DNA of 64,000 nt from WQUF01 sp031549885 (GTDB lineage Bacteria; Bacillota; Clostridia; Clostridiales; Clostridiaceae), in NCBI GenBank assembly GCA_031549885.1, contig JAVBPD010000032.1, positions 17,260 to 81,259 of the forward strand, read 5' to 3'. The notes below the pieces were generated by a model. It saw only the letters and a program-made list of their open reading frames with translations. It ran no database searches and had not been told where the DNA came from. Numbering within the stretch: position 1 is the first letter of the stretch; each line of letters begins with the position of its first letter. Position numbers and translations under genes: made by a program. This document shows, piece after piece, positions 42,664 to 49,198 of this stretch.

Positions 42664-44319
42664 ATGGGGAAAATAAAATTAACCTTTAATGAAAAAGAAT
42701 ATTTATTTGATGCTGGAATAAAACTTAACAATATAATTGCTGAAATACCAGGTTTTAAACATGGTTCTCTTTTGCTTTGTAAAATTGATAATACTTACCA
42801 TGAATTATGGGATAGAGTAGAAATATCAGGAAAAATAGTTCCAATTTATTGTGATGATAGTGAAGGCAGAAGGGCATATTTAAACACTGTGCTTTTAATA
42901 TTAATAAGGGCTGCAAATGAGCTTTTTCCAAAATGCAATGTGTATTTTGAGTATTCAATTGGAAATGGCTTATATGGAGAAATTTCTAAAGACAAGGAGC
43001 TTACAGAGGAAGATCTTAATTTACTTATATCAAAAATGAACGATTTAGTTTTAAAGAATTTGAACATTAGAAAAGTCACTTTAAATTTAGGTGAGGCTTT
43101 AAAAATTTTTAAAAAATATAGCATGATAGATAAAATAAGATTATATAAAAATTCAAATCTGCACTATGTTAATTTATATGAATTGCAAGGAACCTATGAA
43201 GCTTTTAGTGGTTTTGTAGCTACAAGCACTTTGGTTGCTAAAAATTTTAATTTAATAAAATACAAAGGTGGTTTTTTAGTAATTATCCCAAATGATAAAG
43301 ATGCAATGAGTATACCACAATTTATAGATTACCCTAAGCTTTCACAGGTATTTTTAGAAAGTGAAAAATGGCAGAGGATTATTGGTGTAAGCACTGCAGG
43401 TGAGCTTAATGAAAAGATAAATGATAAATCAATTATGAGCATAATTAGAATTAATGAAGCTCTGCATGAAAAGAAAATTGCTCAAATTGCTGATATGATA
43501 AAGGAGAGGGAGAGCGTTAAAGTAATACTAATAGCAGGACCATCCTCTTCAGGTAAAACAACTTTTTCTAAAAGGCTTAGCGTTCAAATAATGGTAAATG
43601 GTCAAATACCTATTTATTTAGGCACTGATGATTATTTTGTAGATAGAGAAAAAACTCCTAAAGATGAAAATGGTCAGTACGATTTTGAATCATTGCAAGC
43701 TTTAGATATAGATTTATTTAACGAAAATCTCACAGATTTATTAAAGGGAAAAGAAATAGCTTTGCCAACATTTAATTTTAAGTTAGGAAAAAAGGAATGG
43801 AATGAAAATAAAGTTAAGATACCTAAAAATGGCGTTCTTGTCATAGAAGGGATTCATGGATTAAATGATGCTCTTACAGTTTCAATTCCCAAAGAAAATA
43901 AGTTTAAGATATATATAAGCCCTCTTACACAATTAAATTTAGATGATCATAATAGAATAGCTTCATCTGACATCAGGATAATAAGGAGAATGGTAAGAGA
44001 TTATTTATCAAGAGGATATGATGCAGAAGAGACTTTTTTAAGGTGGCCATCTGTGAGAAAAGGTGAGGAGAAAAATATATTCGTATATCAAGAAAATGCA
44101 GATGTAATTTTTAATTCAAGCTTGATATATGAAATTGGTGTATTAAATAAATTTGCCTTTGCCCAATTTAACACTATTAGCGAGGAAAGCAGCGTTTATA
44201 GTGAAGTATTAAGGTTAAAGAGCATAATCAATTTATTTCAAGATATTCCTATAGATATGGTACCTGACAATTCTCTTTTAAGAGAATTTATTGGGGGAAG
44301 TATTTTTTATAATTATTAA
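42664..44319 (+). CDS. Nucleoside kinase (uridine kinase-like) with N-terminal TGS/ThrRS-like region
   Basis: The 551 residues have an N-terminal TGS-like domain (about 1-60) and a threonyl-tRNA-synthetase SAD-like segment (about 65-280), joined to a P-loop kinase (about 285-500) with Walker A AGPSSSGKTTFSKRL and ALPTFNFKLGKKEW. This fused architecture is common in clostridia and bacteroides and is annotated as nucleoside kinase. Its substrate is not firmly known. The ATG follows TTGGAGGTAAAAA. Confidence 0.9.
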   Translation: MGKIKLTFNEKEYLFDAGIKLNNIIAEIPGFKHGSLLLCKIDNTYHELWDRVEISGKIVPIYCDDSEGRRAYLNTVLLILIRAANELFPKCNVYFEYSIGNGLYGEISKDKELTEEDLNLLISKMNDLVLKNLNIRKVTLNLGEALKIFKKYSMIDKIRLYKNSNLHYVNLYELQGTYEAFSGFVATSTLVAKNFNLIKYKGGFLVIIPNDKDAMSIPQFIDYPKLSQVFLESEKWQRIIGVSTAGELNEKINDKSIMSIIRINEALHEKKIAQIADMIKERESVKVILIAGPSSSGKTTFSKRLSVQIMVNGQIPIYLGTDDYFVDREKTPKDENGQYDFESLQALDIDLFNENLTDLLKGKEIALPTFNFKLGKKEWNENKVKIPKNGVLVIEGIHGLNDALTVSIPKENKFKIYISPLTQLNLDDHNRIASSDIRIIRRMVRDYLSRGYDAEETFLRWPSVRKGEEKNIFVYQENADVIFNSSLIYEIGVLNKFAFAQFNTISEESSVYSEVLRLKSIINLFQDIPIDMVPDNSLLREFIGGSIFYNY

Positions 44320-44414
44320 AAAAAGAACAATATGAAAAAGCTATATCCAATAAGTAACACAGTTAGTTATTATAAATATAATACTTATGAAAATAATTTT
44401 AAAAGGAATAGAGG

Positions 44415-45137
44415 ATGAATTTATCTGGGTCAAAAACTGAAAAAAACTTATTAAAAACTTTTGCAAATGAAGCTAGAACTCTTACAAAGTATTCTTTATT
44501 TGCTGAGAAGGCTTTAGAGGATGGTTTAAATGATGTTGCAGAAGATTTTTTAGAAATAGCTAAAGAGGAATTTGGTCATGCTAGGGAAGCATTTAGGAGA
44601 TATTTAAAATTAGTTAAAACCACAAATGAAAATTTAATTAATGCTATAAAGGACGAAGATGAAGATGGCAATTTATATAAGAGATTTGAAAAAGAAGCAT
44701 TAGAAGAAGGCTTTGAGGATATAGCTAATTTTTATAAACAACTTATAGATGTTGAAAAACAGCACAGTAAAGCTTTTAAAGAAGCAAAATATGATGTAAA
44801 AGATCATGATATGGATAGGGCTTTATTTAAATGTTTAAATTGTGGCAACATTGTAGAGTCTAAAGAAATGCCAGAGTATTGCAAACTATGCAGGCATTCT
44901 AAAGATCACATCCATATCATAAAGGATCATGATGATTATGATGACTATGACGATGACGATTCAGATGATCACAGATATTCCAATCCTAGAAGAAGACGAA
45001 GAAGAAGGCCTTATTATAGACCAAATAATTGGTGGTATCCATACTTTCACTACCCATATTGGTTTCATGGAGGTTATTATAGAAAAGACACAAATGAAGA
45101 TGATATGAAATTTGATGATAGCATTTTTTGGGGGTAA
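44415..45137 (+). CDS. Rubrerythrin with atypical charged and aromatic C-terminal tail
   Basis: The 240 residues start with a four-helix diiron domain, with ligands in ANEARTL, EEFGHAR, FEKEALEEGFED and DVEKQHSKAF. A rubredoxin-like domain with CLNCG (about 137) and CKLC (about 153) follows. A usual rubrerythrin ends near residue 170. Here about 70 more residues follow: an Asp-rich run (DHDDYDDYDDDDSDDH), seven consecutive Arg, then Tyr/Trp/His/Pro-rich WWYPYFHYPYWFHGGYY and an acidic end. Peroxide reduction is the family role. The tail function is unknown. Confidence 0.9.
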   Translation: MNLSGSKTEKNLLKTFANEARTLTKYSLFAEKALEDGLNDVAEDFLEIAKEEFGHAREAFRRYLKLVKTTNENLINAIKDEDEDGNLYKRFEKEALEEGFEDIANFYKQLIDVEKQHSKAFKEAKYDVKDHDMDRALFKCLNCGNIVESKEMPEYCKLCRHSKDHIHIIKDHDDYDDYDDDDSDDHRYSNPRRRRRRRPYYRPNNWWYPYFHYPYWFHGGYYRKDTNEDDMKFDDSIFWG

Positions 45138-45140
45138 AAT

Positions 45141-45284
45141 ATGATTATTTCTATACCTGATAAATTTTTGATTGAAATAGAAAATGAGAAATATTTCATC
45201 AGAAATGATCTGAATAATAAAGAAGATAATTTTAATGCTTTTGAAGAAATTGATGAAGAGTATATAAATTCAATTTATAATTAA
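45141..45284 (+). CDS. Hypothetical small acidic protein (47 aa)
   Basis: This short gene begins 4 bases after the rubrerythrin stop, with GGGGG seven bases before its ATG. The product (MIISIPDKFLIEIENEKYFI..., ending EEIDEEYINSIYN) is acidic, soluble and without cysteines. A strong terminator follows, so it is probably the last gene of a two-gene operon. Confidence 0.6.
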   Translation: MIISIPDKFLIEIENEKYFIRNDLNNKEDNFNAFEEIDEEYINSIYN

Positions 45285-45321
45285 AATTAGTATATTTTTG
45301 ATGTTTAATTTGCATATATTT

Positions 45322-45353
45322 AATAAAAGTAGGATATTTATCCTACTTTTATT
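45322..45353. terminator. Terminator hairpin
   Basis: AATAAAAGTAGGATA pairs perfectly with TATCCTACTTTTATT around two T. Confidence 0.85.
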
Positions 45354-45374
45354 AATATTTTAGGTTGTGAATTT

Positions 45375-45707
45375 ATGTCATTAAGAAAGGTAATGTTTGA
45401 ATATTATCAAGATATAAATGGAATGTTAGATATTATTGCAAAACTTACAATAAGTTATCAGACCCTTGTAAATACTGCAAACTTTTTAAATCAAATTGGA
45501 CTATCCCATAGAAATGATATAAAAGAAGCATTAGATCGTGCAAGAGAAATATCTTGTATTTTAGAAAATGCAATTTGTACTTATGATTCTCTTCAAGAAA
45601 CATATCTTAATTACTTAAAAACTGAAAGCAGTATTTTAAGAAAGAGGGCAATTCCGGAGCAAATAGGAATTGAAATAGAAGAGAATATAACATTTAAAAA
45701 AGATTAA
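45375..45707 (+). CDS. Hypothetical helical protein (110 aa)
   Basis: A soluble, probably all-helical protein (MLDIIAKLTISYQTLVNTANFL ... EALDRAREISCILENAIC). The ATG lies behind TAGGTTGTGAATTT. A terminator directly downstream supports a single-gene unit. I recognise no family. Confidence 0.65.
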   Translation: MSLRKVMFEYYQDINGMLDIIAKLTISYQTLVNTANFLNQIGLSHRNDIKEALDRAREISCILENAICTYDSLQETYLNYLKTESSILRKRAIPEQIGIEIEENITFKKD

Positions 45708-45720
45708 ATATATTAAATTA

Positions 45721-45759
45721 AAAAATAGATCAAGGTAAAATAGCTTTGATCTATTTTTT
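45721..45759. terminator. Bidirectional terminator
   Basis: AAAAATAGATCAA pairs with TTGATCTATTTTT. It serves the 110-aa gene and the convergent DUF368 gene. Confidence 0.8.
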
Positions 45760-45764
45760 TATGG

Positions 45765-46628
45765 TTAAGCAGGATCTTTAATATTATCTGTGGTATTAAA
45801 CTTTTTACTAAGAAAAACAAAGAGGAGCGATATAAAAAGCCCTGTTATAATCATAATAGAACCTATAAGCCAATTAAAATTTATATCGTCTTTAGGTAAT
45901 CCAAGATAAATGCTCACAAGTGAACCACACATAAATCCAAATACCATAAAATAAGCAAAGCTATGATATCTATCGAATACAAATTTTGTAAGCCTAGAAA
46001 ACAAGACCATAGCGGTAACAAAACATATTCCAACTACTAAAATAATGGGAATGTTTATTGATTTTGCAGCTTGCATTAAAGGGTTATAAACTCCTAGTAT
46101 CATTAAAATCATAGATATGCTCATTCCAGGGATCATGCTAGATATACCTGCAATAGCACCGCAAATGCCAAAATAAAATAAACTGATGGAATCCTCAGAA
46201 ACACCTTCCGTTTCAATGGCATTTGCCCTTAAAATTCCTAAAGTAAGCGCTATAGAAAATGCTATTAAAATTCCAAATATGTAGCGCTTTTTAAATCCAT
46301 CTTTATTTGCATCTTTAAATACTACAGGTAAATTACCTGCAATAAGAGCCATGAAAAGCAAATATGTGGCTTTTTCATAAGCTTCAAACAAATAGCTAAA
46401 CACAAGGATAAATAAGATAAAGCTGATGATTGCTCCTATACCCATGGGAAGTAAATAAAAAAAGTTTTTCTTAAAATTTTTAAAAGGATTGGATACAATA
46501 TCAAGAAGTTTATCATAAATACCCATCATAACAGCCATGACGCTTCCACTTACACCAGGTGCAAATACGCTTATTCCAAGAAAGAAACCACAAAAAACCC
46601 TATAGAAAAAATTTTTCAAGTTTATCAT
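45765..46628 (-). CDS. DUF368 family membrane protein
   Basis: The 287 residues have about eight membrane helices. The repeated family motifs are FAPGVSGSVMAVMMGIYDKLL (about 23-43) and SMIPGMSISMILMILGVYNPLM in the second half, an internal duplication typical of DUF368. Recent work links this group to undecaprenyl-phosphate recycling (PopT-like), so flipping the lipid carrier is a reasonable guess. It starts 14 bases after the preceding gene. Confidence 0.88.
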   Translation of the reverse strand: MINLKNFFYRVFCGFFLGISVFAPGVSGSVMAVMMGIYDKLLDIVSNPFKNFKKNFFYLLPMGIGAIISFILFILVFSYLFEAYEKATYLLFMALIAGNLPVVFKDANKDGFKKRYIFGILIAFSIALTLGILRANAIETEGVSEDSISLFYFGICGAIAGISSMIPGMSISMILMILGVYNPLMQAAKSINIPIILVVGICFVTAMVLFSRLTKFVFDRYHSFAYFMVFGFMCGSLVSIYLGLPKDDINFNWLIGSIMIITGLFISLLFVFLSKKFNTTDNIKDPA

Positions 46629-46642
46629 TCTCCTAACTTTAG

Positions 46643-47173
46643 TTATTTAAAATAATCTAGAAAGTTCTTTTTAAAGCTTTCCCAAACCATAATCATTGAA
46701 ACAAGAATTATAAGAAAAACAGGTAAAATATTTGATAAATTTTTATTTAAAGTAATGATAGCAAATATATAAAGTAAAACTGCTAATAAGTTATTAAATA
46801 TTATATTTTTATCATTAAAAAAACTATAAACAAGAGCAAAAGTTGAACATATTGGATAAATTAATAATAAAAAGTAGTTTAAAAATTTATAGGAAATAAA
46901 GTCAAATTGCGTATAAAACAATAACGATGGTATTATTGAAAAGTTAACAAAAATTGAAAAAAAGGTAAACAGCTTTAACGCCCTATCTTTAAAGCGAAGC
47001 GATATATGTTTATTGTAATATAAGTTTAGAACCAATATAAATATGCCACAAAGAGATATAATAAATAATCGATTATAGGAGAATTTATTATAAGGCAATG
47101 AAGAAAGGCATAAAATTCCTGCTGAAAGATTTATTATAGGTATAAAATATGGAAAAAATTTAAATCTATTCAT
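46643..47173 (-). CDS. Hypothetical polytopic membrane protein (176 aa)
   Basis: I choose the ATG at 47173 (MNRFKFFPYFIPIIN), since GGGAGTG sits just upstream of it. The product has about six hydrophobic helices and few charged residues. No family recognised. It lies upstream of the DUF368 gene in what looks like a two-gene operon. Confidence 0.7.
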   Translation of the reverse strand: MNRFKFFPYFIPIINLSAGILCLSSLPYNKFSYNRLFIISLCGIFILVLNLYYNKHISLRFKDRALKLFTFFSIFVNFSIIPSLLFYTQFDFISYKFLNYFLLLIYPICSTFALVYSFFNDKNIIFNNLLAVLLYIFAIITLNKNLSNILPVFLIILVSMIMVWESFKKNFLDYFK

Positions 47174-47325
47174 TAAGTACACTCCCATCATTATTTATAT
47201 TAATTATACTATAATATTTAAAAATATTTCATATTTCTTTTCCATAATTTAATTAAAGCTGTTATAATATTAATTGGCATAAATAAGTTTTTTTAAATGC
47301 AAATCTACATTAAATAAATGGGGTG

Positions 47326-47396
47326 ATTTTATGGATCCGTACGTCAGTAGTAACTCAAAATTAATAACCCAGGAAGGCATCCATAAAATTTTTTTT
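47326..47396 (+). promoter_or_regulatory. Attenuator hairpin before mgtE, enclosing a leader ORF
   Basis: ATTTTATGGAT (47326-47336) is the exact reverse complement of ATCCATAAAAT (47379-47389), and CC/GG extends the stem with one bulge. Eight T (47389-47396) follow, so it is an intrinsic terminator. The leader ORF start codon lies in the 5' arm and its codons 17-20 in the 3' arm, so ribosomes on the leader would melt it. Confidence 0.7.
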
Positions 47397-47411
47397 GGTG
47401 TCTTTCTTTAA
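47331..47411 (+). CDS. Leader peptide upstream of mgtE (26 aa)
   Basis: A 26-codon ORF starting MDPYVSSNSK and ending IFFGVFL, with a good ribosome binding site (AATGGGGTGATTTT). It stops 17 bases before mgtE. Its first eight residues share M-[DE]-x3-SSN with the leader ORF upstream of the mgtA-type gene at 49047. An acidic/Pro start is reminiscent of Salmonella MgtL, but there is no sequence homology I can claim. Confidence 0.65.
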   Translation: MDPYVSSNSKLITQEGIHKIFFGVFL

Positions 47412-47428
47412 GCTAAAGGAGGAGCCGT

Positions 47429-48751
47429 GTGGAGAATTTAAAGGAAGTTCTTTTAAATATTGATTTAAAAGAACTTAAAGATAGATTAGAAGATATACAC
47501 CCTGTAGATTTTTTAGATTATTTAAGAAATATAGAAAATAAAGAGGAAATCTTAGAAAGATTGCCTGATGAATATATTTCAAGTTTATTTGATGATGCTG
47601 ATGATGATGAAAAAAAGGAACTTCTTCAATTTATTCCCAAAAATAGAGCGAATAATATAATAGGAGATATGTATTCTGATGAGCTTGCAGATCTCATTAG
47701 AACATTAGATAAACCTAGCGCTAAAGAAATATTAGACAATTTAGATGAAGAATCAAAAGAAGATGTTAAAGAAATACTCTCCTATCCTGAAAGCACTGCT
47801 GGAAGTATAATGGCAACAGAGTTTTGTTCTTTAAAAGAAAATATGACAGTAAATGAAACTTTAGCATATATGCAAAAAACTTCACCAGATGCTACAACTG
47901 GATATTATCTCTATGTTCTTGATAGAAATTCCAAGCTTAAAGGAGTTTTATCTTTAAGAGATTTAGTAGTAAATTTATTTAATGTGAAAATTAAAGATAT
48001 AATGAATGAAAACGTAAAATATGTACCAGCTTTAATGGACCAAGAGGAAGTATCTAGATTGTTTAAAAAATATGGTTATTTAACTCTTCCTGTAGTGGAT
48101 GAAAACAATATTATGATAGGAATAATTACAGTTGATGATATTATTGATGTTATTGAAGAGGAAGCTACTGAAGATATTCACAGATTAGGTGGAGTACAAG
48201 AAGGCGAAAAGATAGATGATGCATTTTCAACATCTTATAAAAATAGGTTCCCTTGGTTATTTGTAAATCTTTTAACTGCATTTCTTGCAGCATCTGTTGT
48301 TGGTGTATTTGAAGGCACGATTTCAATTATACCAATACTTGCTACTTTTATGCCTGTAGTTGCAGGTATGGGCGGAAATGCTGGTACTCAAACTTTAACT
48401 TTAGTGGTTAGGGGAATTGCTCTTGGTGAATTAAACAAGGAGAATGGCATAAAAATACTTGCAAAAGAATTAATAGTTGGAGTGTTAACAGGTGCATCTA
48501 TAGGACTTGTTACAGCACTAGTTGCTGCTCTTTGGAGTAAAAATTATATGTTTGGTGTGGTAATAGGCCTTGCTATGATTGGAAATATGGCTATGGCAAC
48601 TACATCAGGATTTTTAATTCCAGTTGTGTTAAAAAAGTTAAAAGTAGATCCTGCCCTTGCTTCTGCAGTTTTTGTGACCACTGTAACCGATGTACTTGGA
48701 TTCTTTTTCTTTTTAGGGCTTGCAACTTTATTTATGAAACTATTGATGTAA
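47429..48751 (+). CDS. mgtE: Magnesium transporter MgtE
   Basis: The 440-residue Mg2+ channel/transporter starts at a GTG behind AAAGGAGG. The N-domain (about 1-125) is followed by two CBS domains (about 130-250, including VLDRNSKLKGVLSLRDLV and VDENNIMIGIITVDDIIDVI), the plug helix and five membrane helices with the pore signature MPVVAGMGGNAGTQTLTLVVRGIA. In known MgtE the cytosolic domains close the pore when Mg2+ is plentiful. No M-box precedes this gene. Confidence 0.96.
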   Translation: MENLKEVLLNIDLKELKDRLEDIHPVDFLDYLRNIENKEEILERLPDEYISSLFDDADDDEKKELLQFIPKNRANNIIGDMYSDELADLIRTLDKPSAKEILDNLDEESKEDVKEILSYPESTAGSIMATEFCSLKENMTVNETLAYMQKTSPDATTGYYLYVLDRNSKLKGVLSLRDLVVNLFNVKIKDIMNENVKYVPALMDQEEVSRLFKKYGYLTLPVVDENNIMIGIITVDDIIDVIEEEATEDIHRLGGVQEGEKIDDAFSTSYKNRFPWLFVNLLTAFLAASVVGVFEGTISIIPILATFMPVVAGMGGNAGTQTLTLVVRGIALGELNKENGIKILAKELIVGVLTGASIGLVTALVAALWSKNYMFGVVIGLAMIGNMAMATTSGFLIPVVLKKLKVDPALASAVFVTTVTDVLGFFFFLGLATLFMKLLM

Positions 48752-48770
48752 AGTTAATTAACGCATTATA

Positions 48771-48800
48771 TTGACAAAAGTAACCGATATTTAATATAAT
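48771..48800 (+). promoter_or_regulatory. Promoter of the M-box/mgtA unit
   Basis: TTGACA (48771-48776), an 18-base spacer and TATAAT (48795-48800). Transcription would begin about 15 bases before the aptamer. Confidence 0.85.
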
Positions 48801-48819
48801 AATATTGAAAACAGAATAT

Positions 48820-49033
48820 AGTCGGTAGGTGAGGCTACCATAGGGATACGGGTTGTTGCCGCAGAGCAGTGGAGACACTGTGAGAAGGTTAGCAGTCTAT
48901 GTCGATACAAGGCATAGACTAATGCAATTTCATTGCCCTATGAAGCTAAAACTTGAACGATAAATTATTTTAAATGGTATTTTAATCAAGGCTTCTACCT
49001 CCGGTTTTTTGGATGTAGGAGTCTTTTAATTTT
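48820..49033 (+). promoter_or_regulatory. M-box (ykoK) magnesium riboswitch with terminator
   Basis: The stretch carries M-box landmarks in order: GGTAGGTGAGGCTACC, GGGATACGGGTTGTTGCC, a variable hairpin around GTCTATGTC/GGCATAGAC, TAATGCA, then GAAGCTAAAACTTGAACGA. The expression platform is a stem of AAGGCTTCTACCTCC (48988-49002) with GGATGTAGGAGTCTT (49011-49025), followed by a T-rich tail. Mg2+ binding would favour this terminator. The family assignment is from memory of the consensus. Confidence 0.87.
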
Positions 49034-49046
49034 TAAAGGGGGTGAG

Positions 49047-49157
49047 ATGATGGAATCAGGCAGTAGTAGCAATGGCATGGATTATTATAAGAAACAAAAT
49101 ATAGGTATGTTTAGATGCGTCTGTCATCTTACTTCTCTATTTTTATGTAGTGAATAA
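49047..49157 (+). CDS. Leader peptide upstream of mgtA (35-36 aa)
   Basis: Tandem ATGs follow AAAGGGGGTGAG, a near-perfect ribosome binding site placed right after the M-box terminator. From the second ATG the product begins MESGSSSNGM and includes CVCHLTSLFLC with three Cys. It matches the mgtE leader at M-[DE]-x3-SSN. It stops 41 bases before the transporter gene. Confidence 0.65.
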   Translation: MMESGSSSNGMDYYKKQNIGMFRCVCHLTSLFLCSE

Positions 49158-49165
49158 TCTATGCC
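49074..49165 (+). promoter_or_regulatory. Long-range stem enclosing most of the mgtA leader ORF
   Basis: GGCATGGATTATT (49074-49086) pairs with AATAATCTATGCC (49153-49165), 13 bp with one G-U. AGATG/CATCT and ATAG/CTAT can nest inside. An alternative arm TCAGGCA (49056-49062) pairs with TGCCTGA (49162-49168). The ORF stop lies in the 3' arm, so leader translation would open it. Confidence 0.5.
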
Positions 49166-49198
49166 TGACTTTGATAATTATTAAAGGAGGGCTTTAAA

